Origin: Planctomycetota bacterium
GTDB taxonomy: Bacteria > Planctomycetota > J058 > JAJDCP01
Reading direction: 5' to 3'
Length of the DNA: 64,000 bases
Assembly (NCBI GenBank): GCA_029260765.1
Contig: JAJDCP010000012.1
Location: forward strand, 1-64,000
Positions 17,897-27,128 of this stretch are shown piece after piece. The number at the start of each line of letters is the position of its first letter. Position 1 is the first letter of the stretch. The notes under the pieces are model-generated. The model saw nothing but the letters and a program-made list of their open reading frames with translations. It did not search any database and had not been told where the DNA came from. The translations under genes and the position numbers were made by a program.

Positions 17897-20071
17897 TCAG
17901 GAGGCAGGTGCCGCGTGCGGGCTCGACTCCTCGCCGGCCTGGGGTGGAATCGGGCCCGGGCTCAAAGCCTTGAGCACTCCACTGGCCTCCAGATCGATGG
18001 CGGTCTCTGGCAGCGGTAGCTCCCGAGTGCCTTCCCAGAGCACGCAGATCGAGCGGGTGGGCAGCTCGATCTGCGCTTCCCAGATCTGCGGAGCTTTCCC
18101 AGGCGGATAGATGTCCTCGGGGGCGCTCAGGCCCGTGTGCACAATGCGATGCCAGGCGCGGTCGGGGGGCAGCGGTGGCAGCTCGAAGACCAACGCCTCC
18201 CAGAAGGCGTTCAACAGCACGTGCAGATGCTCGCTGCCGTCGGGTAGCCGCAGCGAATAGGCAAGGCTGTGGGAGGCGTCGCTCCAATCGGGCCGCCCCA
18301 GCCGCACACCGTGCCACGTCAGCATCGCGGGCGCCTCAGTCCAGGGCGTTGTCTGTGCGAACAGCCGCAGCCTGCGGCGCAGCTTCCAGAGCTCTTGCAG
18401 GAAGCGCAGCAGGCCCGCATGATGCCGCATCGGGCTCCAATCGAGCCAACTCACGGGATTGTTCTGGCAGTAGGCGTTGTTGTTGCCCTGCTGGGTGCGC
18501 TGCAGCTCATCGCCCATCAGCCAGAAGGGCGTGCCCTGACTGAGAAGCAGCAGGCTGATCAGGTTCTTGGTCTGGCGCAGCCGCAATATTGCGATCAGCG
18601 GATGGCCGGTCGGGCCCTCCACGCCGCAATTCCAGCTGTAGTTTGCGTCGTGGCCGTCGCGGTTGTTCTCTCCGTTGGCCAGGTTGTGCTTGTGGCTGTA
18701 GCTGCTGAGGTCGTGCAGGGTGAAACCATCGTGGCTGGTCAGGAAGTTGACGCCGTGCTGCACAGACCGGCCGCTGGCGGCATACAGGTCGGGGCTGCCT
18801 ACGATACGCTGCGCCAGTGGTGCCACGCTGTGGCTGTCGCCGATCACAAAGCGCCGCACATCGTCGCGGAATTTGCCGTTCAGCTCGGCCCAGCGCGGTC
18901 CTCCGAAGCGACCCACCTGGTAGAGGCCCCCCGCGTCCCAGGCCTCGGCAATCAGCCGGCAGGCTGCCAACTGCGGGTCTGAGGCGATGTCGGCGATCAA
19001 GGGAGCCTTGGGCAGCGGTTCGCCGGATTCTCCGCGCGTCAGTGCAGAAGCCAGGTCGAACCGGAAGCCGTCGACATGCATCTCCCGCACCCAATAGCGC
19101 AAGCAATCGAGAATCAAGCGCCGGACTACCGTGTGGTTGGCGTTGAGCGTGTTTCCGCAGCCCGTGAAGTCCGCATAGCGGCTACGGTCATCGCGCAGGA
19201 TGTAGTAGACATCGTTGGCCAGGCCCCGAAAGCTCAGCGTGGGACCCTTGCTGTTGCCTTCGCAGGTGTGGTTGAAGACCACGTCGAGGATCACCTCGAT
19301 GCCCTCGCGGTGCGCCGCCTTGACGAACTCGCGGAACTCGTTGACGACGTCTTGTGGGTCTGTGCCGCTCGCATATCCCGAGTGTGGCGCGAAGTAGGCC
19401 ATCGGGCTGTAGCCCCAGTAGTTCTCCAGTCCGGGGGGCGCGTCTTGAGGGTCGAACTGTTGGATCGGCATCAGCTGGACGGCCGTGACTCCAAGCTCGC
19501 GCAGCCAGGAGAGGCGCTCGATGGCGCCGCGGAATGTGCCCCGCAGGGCTTCCGGCACCGCGGAGCTGGGGTGGCGGGTGAATCCCCCGATATGCAGCTC
19601 GTAGATCAGCGCGGCTTTCCTCGAGCGTCCTAAAGGCCTGTCGCCTTCCCAGTCATAGGCGCGCGGATCGACCACCACAGCGACAGGGGCGCGCTCGGCG
19701 TTGTTCCCTTTTTGCTCGGCTTCCGTCCGTTGGTAGCGTTCGAGGCTGACGCAGCGGGCATAGGGGTCGAGCAGCAGCTTCTGAGCGTCGAAACGCAGGC
19801 CACGCGCAGGATCCCAGGCGCCGTGTACGCGGAAGCCGTAGCGCTGTCCTGCCCGCAATCCGGGCGCGAACGCGCACCAGTAGACACCTTGCCTGTGCCT
19901 TGCGGGGTCGAAAGGCAACACCTGATCGGGCCGGCTGTCGTGCGCATCGAACAGCACCAGCTCGACCAATCGGGCCCTCGGCGCGTAGAGCGCGAAGTTG
20001 ACGCCGCCATCGGAAACCTCTGCGCCAAGGGGAAAGCTCAGTCCAGGCTGCAGCTCGGCGACCAAGGGCAC
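17897..20071 (-). CDS. glgX: Glycogen debranching enzyme GlgX
   Basis: GlgX hydrolyses the alpha-1,6 branches of limit dextrins during glycogen breakdown. The 724-residue product has the N-terminal CBM48 domain (PLGAEVSDGGVNFALYAP), then the GH13 barrel with DVVFNHT, DGFRFDLA (nucleophile Asp), the LIAEAWD segment (acid/base Glu) and TSHDGFTLHDL. GTG 20071 has AGGAG only one base upstream. A TTG two codons later has the same site at seven bases and may be the true start. No other glycogen genes are in the window. Confidence 0.93.
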   Translation of the reverse strand: MPLVAELQPGLSFPLGAEVSDGGVNFALYAPRARLVELVLFDAHDSRPDQVLPFDPARHRQGVYWCAFAPGLRAGQRYGFRVHGAWDPARGLRFDAQKLLLDPYARCVSLERYQRTEAEQKGNNAERAPVAVVVDPRAYDWEGDRPLGRSRKAALIYELHIGGFTRHPSSAVPEALRGTFRGAIERLSWLRELGVTAVQLMPIQQFDPQDAPPGLENYWGYSPMAYFAPHSGYASGTDPQDVVNEFREFVKAAHREGIEVILDVVFNHTCEGNSKGPTLSFRGLANDVYYILRDDRSRYADFTGCGNTLNANHTVVRRLILDCLRYWVREMHVDGFRFDLASALTRGESGEPLPKAPLIADIASDPQLAACRLIAEAWDAGGLYQVGRFGGPRWAELNGKFRDDVRRFVIGDSHSVAPLAQRIVGSPDLYAASGRSVQHGVNFLTSHDGFTLHDLSSYSHKHNLANGENNRDGHDANYSWNCGVEGPTGHPLIAILRLRQTKNLISLLLLSQGTPFWLMGDELQRTQQGNNNAYCQNNPVSWLDWSPMRHHAGLLRFLQELWKLRRRLRLFAQTTPWTEAPAMLTWHGVRLGRPDWSDASHSLAYSLRLPDGSEHLHVLLNAFWEALVFELPPLPPDRAWHRIVHTGLSAPEDIYPPGKAPQIWEAQIELPTRSICVLWEGTRELPLPETAIDLEASGVLKALSPGPIPPQAGEESSPHAAPAS

Positions 20072-20149
20072 GCTCCTGATCAGGTTGGGTGAAGGAGTAT
20101 AGCGCGGCGTGGTCCTGCGAGAAAGTCCGCAGTCGAGGGCCCAAATGCA

Positions 20150-21799
20150 CTAAACCGCCGCAGGTTGCGGGCGCGGTCCGAGCCGGGGCGCTGCCCGTGT
20201 GTTGCCTGGCAGCAGCAGGCGGGCGACAAACAGCTCTGCCTGCAGCTCGACTTTGAAGCGCGCTCCGAGCACGCGTGCATGGGCGGAGACCAGTGCCAGA
20301 CCCAATCCGCAGTGGGCGCCGTCCGTGCGCGCCGCGTCCTTGCGCCAGAAAGGATCGGAGATGTGTGCGAGGTCGTCGTCCTCGAGCGCTCCACGGTCGT
20401 TGGAGAGCTCGAAACACCAGTCCGTGCCCCGAGTGCTGAGCTGGCAGCGGATGCTCCCTCCTTCGGGTGCGTAGGCTGCGGCATTGGAGAACAGATTGCC
20501 GAACAGCGCGGCCAGCAAGGTGGCGTCCGAACAGACCATGGCCCGTTCCGGTAGCTCGAAGTCGCAGCTGAGGCCGCGCAACTCCGCCTGCTCCGCCGGC
20601 TGCCGCCAGGTGCTATGCAGCAGGGGAACCAGATCCAGCTCGCTGAGCTGCGGCTTCAGGTTGCCCGCCTCGCTGCGCACCAGCTGCAAGAGCGTGCCGA
20701 CCAGGTGGTTCATGCGGGTGGCGATCTCTAGGGCGTCTTGGAAATAGGGCTGCGGACTGCCATCGGCCTCCTCCCAATCGAGCCCGACCTCCGCCAACGA
20801 GCGCAGCTCGGCGATCGGCGTGCGCAGCTCATGGGCCACATCAGCTGTGAAGCGCTTCTCGCGCTGGAAGGCCTGCTCGAGCCGCCCGAGAAGCTGATTC
20901 AGCCGTCTGGCGAGCGGCTGCAGCTCTGCGGGCAGCCCAGCCAGCTCGAAGCGATGATGCAGCTGGCTGGGGCGGATCGCTTCGGCCTTGCGGGTCAGCC
21001 GGCTCAACGGCCGCAACCCGCGACGCACCGAGACCAGCACGCACAGGGCCGCCGCGCCAGGTAGCAACAGGCCGAACAGCCCGAGCCCCAGCGCGATCGT
21101 GCTCATTGTTGAGTCGAGATCCTCGCGTGAGCGAGCCAGGACCATCGAGAAGCTGCGTGACTGGATGACGGCTGAGTCGTTTTCGGGCCTCGGGCGTTCA
21201 GGACCGAATCCGCTCAGCGAATCGGGCCAGCGTGGTCGGGGAGGGCGGGCGTCGGCCACGAAGTCGCTGTCTCCCGGGCGGGGTCGCGGCCGCCCCATGC
21301 CGAGGCTGTCCTCAGGGCGCGGCCGGCCTCGGCGACGGTCCCGATCGCGCTCCCATTCCCGTTCGCGTTGATGCCGGAGGTTCGGATCGATGCTGACGGT
21401 GAACTGCAGACCCACAGCGCGGCCCGGAACCCCTTCGGGGAGCAGCAGGTCGTATGCCAGGGGCTCGCCGGTCTCGAGAGTGGGGACTTCGAGATCCTCT
21501 CCCTCGAGCGAAGACGAGCGCGCGAGCACCTGGCCCTCGTGGTCCCAGATCTGAAAGTAGGAGACGAAGGGAGAGCGGAAGCCTCTCCCGCCGGGGGGCT
21601 CGCGAAGGTCCAGCCCGAAGCGCTCGGCCATGCGCTGAAATCCTTGCGCTGCCCCGTCGAGGCGGCTGGTCAGCGACTGGTCGAAGTCTCCTTCCAAGCG
21701 GCCGCGGATGTAGCCGTACAAAGACAGCTCGAGCACCGCGAGCAGGGCGATCAATGACACCAACAGGCTGACAACGAGTTGGCGATGGATCGAGCGCAT
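20150..21799 (-). CDS. Membrane sensor histidine kinase
   Basis: The 549-residue protein has two transmembrane helices (about 8-30 and 235-257) that enclose a periplasmic sensor region of some 200 residues. The second half of this region is an unusual Arg/Pro/Asp/Glu-rich stretch (about 143-210). A HAMP-like linker, the HisKA box DVAHELRTP (His323), the N box (GNLFSNA) and the G box (GLGLAL) follow. ATG 21799 is chosen because GAGGA lies just upstream. The LTXXQ protein gene lies directly upstream on the same strand, a pairing known from CpxP-CpxA and ZraP-ZraS, but no response regulator is adjacent. Confidence 0.88.
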   Translation of the reverse strand: MRSIHRQLVVSLLVSLIALLAVLELSLYGYIRGRLEGDFDQSLTSRLDGAAQGFQRMAERFGLDLREPPGGRGFRSPFVSYFQIWDHEGQVLARSSSLEGEDLEVPTLETGEPLAYDLLLPEGVPGRAVGLQFTVSIDPNLRHQREREWERDRDRRRGRPRPEDSLGMGRPRPRPGDSDFVADARPPRPRWPDSLSGFGPERPRPENDSAVIQSRSFSMVLARSREDLDSTMSTIALGLGLFGLLLPGAAALCVLVSVRRGLRPLSRLTRKAEAIRPSQLHHRFELAGLPAELQPLARRLNQLLGRLEQAFQREKRFTADVAHELRTPIAELRSLAEVGLDWEEADGSPQPYFQDALEIATRMNHLVGTLLQLVRSEAGNLKPQLSELDLVPLLHSTWRQPAEQAELRGLSCDFELPERAMVCSDATLLAALFGNLFSNAAAYAPEGGSIRCQLSTRGTDWCFELSNDRGALEDDDLAHISDPFWRKDAARTDGAHCGLGLALVSAHARVLGARFKVELQAELFVARLLLPGNTRAAPRLGPRPQPAAV

Positions 21800-21810
21800 C
21801 TGTTCCTCAA

Positions 21811-21860
21811 TCAAAACAGGCCCCGGCATCAGCCTGCAAAACAGCAGGATCTCCGGGGCC
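21811..21860 (-). terminator. Nested hairpin between LTXXQ and histidine kinase genes
   Basis: GGCCCCGG (21819-21826) pairs perfectly with CCGGGGCC (21853-21860), and within the loop CCTGC (21833-21837) pairs with GCAGG (21844-21848). On the minus strand the outer stem is followed by TGTTTTGATT, a T-rich tail. This fits an intrinsic terminator or partial attenuator that lowers kinase expression relative to the periplasmic protein. Confidence 0.5.
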
Positions 21861-21893
21861 GCGAGAGTATTGTCTGCCACAGGCAGAGCAGGA

Positions 21894-22592
21894 TCAATAG
21901 ACGGGCTTGGTCCCGTAGCTCAGGATCCCCATGCTGACCAGCACGCCCTGCTGACGCACGGTGAGCAGCTCACGCAGTTCGTCTTCGCCTACGGCGATGG
22001 CGAGTTTGGCGGCCTCGTCGGCGACCTTGACCTCTTCCATCAGCTGGGCGAGTGCGTCGTCGTTGCTGGCGGGGTCATTGAGCGCTTCGCCGAGAGCACG
22101 ACGCTTCTCGGTCACGGCAGCGTTCTGATCGCGCTTGGTGGCCATCAGCGCTTCGACGGCTTCGGTCACGATACCCGCTTCGGTCTCGGTCAGGTCCATC
22201 TGCTCGATCGCACGCTGCAGCATCCGGGCGTCGCGCGCCTCGGGGTTGCCACGGCCTTCGCCGCGTCCGCCGCGGCCGCGGCCCAGCATACCTTCGAGCT
22301 TCTGCATCTGCTCTTCGTCGAGGAACTCGGCCAGCTTGGTGTTCATCTCATCGCGCAGGCCCTGGAAGCGGCTCCGGAAATCCCCATCACCGGGGTTGTT
22401 CCGGAAGTCCATCATCTTTTCCATCATGCCTTCGTAGGCTTCCTTGAGCTTCGTGGCCTGCTCATCGGTCAGCCCGAGCTCTTCTTTGGCCTGCTCGAGG
22501 CGCTCGTCCATATTGAAGCCGGGCCCCTGTGCCAGGGCGCTCAGACTGAAGGCCCCGAGAAACAGGGCGGCGATCCACAGGTTGCGTAGCAT
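21894..22592 (-). CDS. Periplasmic LTXXQ (Spy/CpxP-like) protein
   Basis: The 232-residue product has a signal peptide (cleavage near ALAQ, residue 22) and a helical, charged, Met-rich mature part. LGLTDEQ near 40 and MDLTETE near 132 are two copies of the LTxxQ-type motif that defines Spy, CpxP and ZraP, periplasmic chaperones or metal binders that often damp a neighbouring sensor kinase. A Gly/Arg-rich linker separates the halves. ATG 22592 has an AAGGAGG site. The gene precedes the histidine kinase on the same strand, so it is the likely modulator of that kinase. Confidence 0.8.
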   Translation of the reverse strand: MLRNLWIAALFLGAFSLSALAQGPGFNMDERLEQAKEELGLTDEQATKLKEAYEGMMEKMMDFRNNPGDGDFRSRFQGLRDEMNTKLAEFLDEEQMQKLEGMLGRGRGGRGEGRGNPEARDARMLQRAIEQMDLTETEAGIVTEAVEALMATKRDQNAAVTEKRRALGEALNDPASNDDALAQLMEEVKVADEAAKLAIAVGEDELRELLTVRQQGVLVSMGILSYGTKPVY

Positions 22593-22676
22593 AGGAAGTC
22601 CTCCTTGGGTGTTCGCAGCGTCACCTTCGGTTATAAGTGCCCCAAGATTACGCCAAGGTTACGGGAGGCAGAATCT

Positions 22677-23129
22677 TTGCAAACCACGACAAAGGGTCGG
22701 CTCCGGAGCATCTATCTGCGGCCCGCCAAGCGCACTCCGGTGCGTGCAGTGCAGGACGCGCAAGCTTTGAGGGAGGTGGGTCTGGAGGGCGATCATGCGG
22801 CTGGTGGGCACCGCCAGCTGACGCTGCTCGATGCCGCGGCCTGGCAAGCGGCCTGCGCCGCATTGGACTGCCAGCTCGAGCCAGGCCTGCGGCGCGCGAA
22901 TCTGCTGCTTGAAGGCGTGTCCCTGGTCGAGAGCCTGGGTCGCAAGCTGCGTATCGGTGATGTTCTGATCGAAGTGACGGGGGAAACCAAACCCTGCCCG
23001 CTGATGGAGCAAGTGCGCCCCGGATTGCTGGAGGCCCTGCGCCCCGAGTGGCGGGGAGGAGCCTTCGGCCGCATCCTCAAGGGCGGAAGCCTGGCGTGTG
23101 GGGATGCAGTGGTGTTCGTGGAGGAGTGA
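22677..23129 (+). CDS. MOSC domain protein
   Basis: The 150-residue product is a single MOSC domain, the sulfur-carrier fold of molybdenum cofactor sulfurases. It has the LEGDHAAGGHRQ segment, LRRANLLLEG, and the conserved Cys in TKPCPLMEQ that accepts sulfur in the family. A TTG at 22677 is preferred because GGGAGG lies eight bases upstream, and no ATG or GTG fits. It is divergent from the LTXXQ gene and has no cofactor genes next to it, so its partner is unknown. Confidence 0.82.
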   Translation: MQTTTKGRLRSIYLRPAKRTPVRAVQDAQALREVGLEGDHAAGGHRQLTLLDAAAWQAACAALDCQLEPGLRRANLLLEGVSLVESLGRKLRIGDVLIEVTGETKPCPLMEQVRPGLLEALRPEWRGGAFGRILKGGSLACGDAVVFVEE

Positions 23130-23149
23130 GCCGCGGCGGGGGTGCCGCC

Positions 23150-26100
23150 CTATTCGGCCAGGCCCTGCCACCACTCCTCAAACCCGGGCGCATCCCGCAA
23201 GCCAGCGTGCTCCGGCGCTTCCGCCAGCTGCTGCCGAAGCGTCTGAAGAGCCTCGGTCCGACCATCTTCGGCCAGGCAGCTGGCCAACTCGGAGAGCGTG
23301 CCGCGCGCAGCTTCGTGCTCGGCAAGCTCAGCCTGCAAGGGGGCGAGAGCCTCTAGCACCGTGATGCGGCCCTGCCGGACCAGAGGATGGTCGGGCAGCT
23401 GGGCGGCCAGTCCGTGGAACACCTCGAGCTCTTCGAGGGCGAAATCCCGGCGTTCTTCGGGTGTCGCGGCGCTGCGCACCAGGTTGTGCAGGAAGACACT
23501 GAGCTCGTAACTACGCTGCACACTGGGTTGCCCTGCGGCGATCCGTCGCTGGATGTCGAGCGCGACGCGGTACAGCTCCCGCGCCGCCTCCTCCTGGCCG
23601 CCTGCCCAGCGGGCATCCCCCAGACGTCCGCTGGCCACAGAGTACTCGCGCAGTACAACGACATCGTTCGGCTTGGTGGACAGGTTGCGTTCGATCAGCC
23701 CGAGCATCTCTTCGAACAGCTCCGCAGCCGCGAGCGGCTGTTCATCGCGCAGCAACGCGTCTCCGAACATGTTCAACGCAAACGAGTAACGGACGAACAG
23801 GTCAGGGTTGTCCGGAGACGGCTCCAGGCGCGCCCGCACTTGCGCTAGATGCCCCGCGGCCGCCTCAAGCGCGTCGGCCTGGGCGGCGTAGCGGACGCAG
23901 GCGATCAGGCCGTCCAGGATGTTCTTGCGCAGCAAACGGTTGTCCGGATCGGGCTCGGCGAGCAGCTGGAAGATCTCTACGGCAGCTTGAAACGTCTCTA
24001 GAGCCACCGCGGGCCCTGCCAGCCGCGCTTGCACGCGGCCCAGGTCAAACATGCCTGCTGCGATGCCACGCTGCGCTTGGCGGTTTTCGGGATCGATGGA
24101 CAGAAGTTGCCGACGCAGTTGCTGGCATTCCTCAAACAGCTCGTGGGCGCGGGGCAACTGATCGAGCGCTTCATAAATGGCGCCGTTGCGAGCGAGGCTG
24201 ATCGACAAGCTGCGTAGAAACTCGGCCGAGCGCGGCTCCTGGGCCACCAACTCGCGGTCCAGGCGCAGCGCCGTAGCGCCGGGAGCCAACGCGGCCTGTG
24301 GTTGTCCCAGCTTGCACAAGACGTCGGCCAGCTCGGCCTCCTGAGCCGACCAGAGTTCGCGGATGGGGATGTTGGTGGTATCGAGTCGGGTCACCAGGGC
24401 GGCCGCTTCGAGCAGGCCCTCACGGGCTTCGGGCAACATGGCTCGCTGATTGTACAACACGGCTCTCTGGAAAAGGCTGCGAGCGAGACCTTCCTGCAGC
24501 TCGTGGTCGCCCGGACGCAGCAACGTCATTCGTTGGCAGCGGGCCACGTCTTCTTCGAGCAGCTGGGCAGAAGCCTCGAAGTCGCTGCGCCCTCGGTATA
24601 GAACGCCCAACCGCTGTAGTGCCTGGCCGTATGCCTGTTGCGTCTGGCGATGCAGCGGTGAGCGCTGCCAGAGGATCTTCAACAGCTCACGTGCCCGCCG
24701 GTACGAGGTCTCAGCAAGGTCGCTTTGTCCCAGCCGGATCTCCATGTCCCCGCAGTTCAGGCAGGTTTGGGCCAGCTGATAGCTCGTGAGTGCATTTTGG
24801 GGTTGCATGTTCCAGAGCTCTGTCTGCAGGGTTCGTTGCTGATCGTACCGTTCGTATGCCTGGCTGATGTGTCCCAGGGCTTGCTGCACTCTGCCGAGTT
24901 TTCCTGTGGCGATCACCACCGCCAACTTGCTCTCTGTCGAGCCTGGAAACGCGAGGTTGAATCGCTCAGCGACATCTACTGCCCGGGTGGCTTCGGCCTC
25001 GGCCTGCTGGAGCGAGCCCTGTTTCAGGTGCAGCGCCGACAAGTCGGTGAGCACCACAACTTGGGCTCTGGCCTCGAGAGCCGGCCGAGCGCCTGCTATC
25101 AGCGGACGCGCCTCGCAGCGTTGCTGCGCGCGGGTCAACTCTTGCAGCGCTGCCGGTGCTTGCGCCTGGCTCTCTAAGATGCGGGCGCTGTATATGTGGC
25201 AGAAGATCAAGCGCTCAAAGGCGGACGCGTCGTCAGGATCGTCGGCGACGAGCTGTTCAAAGACGCGCTGGCAGGCAGCCAGTTCAGCCAGCGCGGCTTC
25301 GAGGTCCCCCTCCGCCTGAAAACGCAGCTCGGCCAACTGCAAGAGCGCCAGTGCCGTGACTTTCGACAGACCACCCGCCGCCATCTCCGTCTTGGACAGG
25401 CGTTGCAGACCCTCCTGCGCGCTGGCCAGAATGTCCTGTGCCAGCTCGAGCGCCCGGCTGTCACGCGCGTCGTCGACCAGCGTGCGTTTTACCTGCAGTG
25501 TCAGCTCTAAGAACGCCTCGCGAGCGATCGTGCCGCGGTTCTCCGCCCGGTCACGCTGGGTCACGGCCTGTTCTTTCTGTTCTTCGATCTCGAGCAGGTG
25601 TGCGCTGATCTCCGTATTCTGATTGGAAATCACACTGTTCTGGGTGGCAAAGACGACGGTCGAGACCAACAGTCCGATGATGATCACTACCACAGAGATC
25701 TGCAGCAGACGCTGGAGACGCTTGCGTGCGCGCGCGGTCTGCTGCCGCGCGCGCTGCGCATCCGTCAGATCTGTCCTTATCCGGGCAAGCTCGGGAAAGG
25801 CCTGCTGCCTGCTGTCCTGCTCGTCCAGGGCATGCTCGAGCTGGCTCAGCTGCGAGGCGGCCAGTCCCAGGTCCCCATGCCGCAGCGCGCTGCGGGCATA
25901 CTCCAGATGGGCCGCGCGCCGGCCCTCACGTGCTTCGGGGTTGTCTTTCCACAGCGAAGCTGCGTGGCGGAACCCCGCCACAGCCTCCGCGAAGCCCTGG
26001 TACTGATCGTCTCCGGGGCTGGTCGTGCGCAGGGCTTCGGTCTGCAGCTGCTTGTGGGCTGCCTGGCTGATCTGCAAGCTCTCCCGGTGCCTCAGGTAGT

Positions 26101-27043
26101 CGTGCAGTGCCGCTTGCAGGTCGGTGGCCTGTTGGAAGCGCTGACAGGGGTCGGGATGGAGTGCCCGCAGGCAGATCGCCCGCAGCTCCTTCGGGAGCTC
26201 TTCAGCCAGCGGCGCCACCTCGCCCTCGGCAGCGGCCTCGATCAGCAACAGGAAGTTACCTTGTCGGGGCGGATGGCCGCTGAGAATCTGGAAGAGCAGT
26301 CCTCCGAGCAGGTAGGTATCGGTCCAGGGTCCGATGGCTGCACCCTCGCCGCGAGCCAACTCGGGGGGCATGTAGCAGGGCGTGCCGCAGGGAGTCCGAA
26401 TCGAAGCCGCCGGCCGCAACTTCAAGGCCCCGCGCGACTCGATCTCTACAGCCAGTCCCCAGTCGACCAGCAAGACCTCGCCATACGGACCGAGCATCAC
26501 GTTGGCGGGTTTGATGTCGTTGTGGACCACGCCTCGGCTGTGTGCGAACGAGACGGCGTTGCACAGCTGCAGCAGGATGTCGAGGTGCCGCCGGAGCGCC
26601 TTGGGTTCCGCCTGCAGGAGTTGCCTCCAGCTCTGTCCCTCGACCAGTTTCATCGCCAGGAACAGCTCACCGTCGGCCTGTGTGTCCAGGTCGTAGATGG
26701 GAACGATGTTCGGGTGCTCCAGGCTGGCGCACAGCAGAGCCTCGATGGTGAAGTGCTGCTGGGCCACAGCCTGGCCGCGGTCCTTGCGCAGCTGTTTCAG
26801 GGCCACAACCCGCCGCAAGCGCTGTTGGCGGGCGCTGCTGATGGTCCCCATGCCCCCGCGCCCCAGCTCGGAGATCGGCACGAATCCGCCTTCGGGGCGC
26901 TCCAGCACGGATGGGTCGGCGGCAGCTTCGGTCGGATGGCTGCCGAGCGTCGAGGGTCTGTAGCTCTCCTCACCGGAGAGCGAATCCCAGTCGGGGGCGG
27001 CGCCCAGGGTTTGTTTCCAGAGCGATTCGATCGATCGATGCAC
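23150..27043 (-). CDS. Receptor-like Ser/Thr protein kinase with large helical-repeat tail
   Basis: The 1297-residue protein has an N-terminal protein kinase domain (about 55-320): glycine loop GRGGMG (61-66), Lys83, catalytic loop with HND (174-176) instead of HRD, and metal-binding DWG (194-196) instead of DFG. A transmembrane helix at about 446-467 separates it from a C-terminal part of about 820 residues made of TPR-like alpha-helical repeats. Catalytic Lys and Asp are retained, so it may be active. The tail probably binds proteins. Kinases of this build are typical of Planctomycetota and Myxococcota. It stands alone on the minus strand. Confidence 0.88.
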   Translation of the reverse strand: MHRSIESLWKQTLGAAPDWDSLSGEESYRPSTLGSHPTEAAADPSVLERPEGGFVPISELGRGGMGTISSARQQRLRRVVALKQLRKDRGQAVAQQHFTIEALLCASLEHPNIVPIYDLDTQADGELFLAMKLVEGQSWRQLLQAEPKALRRHLDILLQLCNAVSFAHSRGVVHNDIKPANVMLGPYGEVLLVDWGLAVEIESRGALKLRPAASIRTPCGTPCYMPPELARGEGAAIGPWTDTYLLGGLLFQILSGHPPRQGNFLLLIEAAAEGEVAPLAEELPKELRAICLRALHPDPCQRFQQATDLQAALHDYLRHRESLQISQAAHKQLQTEALRTTSPGDDQYQGFAEAVAGFRHAASLWKDNPEAREGRRAAHLEYARSALRHGDLGLAASQLSQLEHALDEQDSRQQAFPELARIRTDLTDAQRARQQTARARKRLQRLLQISVVVIIIGLLVSTVVFATQNSVISNQNTEISAHLLEIEEQKEQAVTQRDRAENRGTIAREAFLELTLQVKRTLVDDARDSRALELAQDILASAQEGLQRLSKTEMAAGGLSKVTALALLQLAELRFQAEGDLEAALAELAACQRVFEQLVADDPDDASAFERLIFCHIYSARILESQAQAPAALQELTRAQQRCEARPLIAGARPALEARAQVVVLTDLSALHLKQGSLQQAEAEATRAVDVAERFNLAFPGSTESKLAVVIATGKLGRVQQALGHISQAYERYDQQRTLQTELWNMQPQNALTSYQLAQTCLNCGDMEIRLGQSDLAETSYRRARELLKILWQRSPLHRQTQQAYGQALQRLGVLYRGRSDFEASAQLLEEDVARCQRMTLLRPGDHELQEGLARSLFQRAVLYNQRAMLPEAREGLLEAAALVTRLDTTNIPIRELWSAQEAELADVLCKLGQPQAALAPGATALRLDRELVAQEPRSAEFLRSLSISLARNGAIYEALDQLPRAHELFEECQQLRRQLLSIDPENRQAQRGIAAGMFDLGRVQARLAGPAVALETFQAAVEIFQLLAEPDPDNRLLRKNILDGLIACVRYAAQADALEAAAGHLAQVRARLEPSPDNPDLFVRYSFALNMFGDALLRDEQPLAAAELFEEMLGLIERNLSTKPNDVVVLREYSVASGRLGDARWAGGQEEAARELYRVALDIQRRIAAGQPSVQRSYELSVFLHNLVRSAATPEERRDFALEELEVFHGLAAQLPDHPLVRQGRITVLEALAPLQAELAEHEAARGTLSELASCLAEDGRTEALQTLRQQLAEAPEHAGLRDAPGFEEWWQGLAE

Positions 27044-27128
27044 GGCTCCCTCCGCTTGGCTTGGAATAGCTAGCGTAGCGCATCAGCGGGCAGGTCGCAC
27101 GAGGCCGCGCGAGGAGCCTGTCGGAGAC

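Noticed and set aside
25598..27073. A 491-codon plus-strand frame
   Set aside because: It lies within the kinase gene on the other strand and has no protein-like features.
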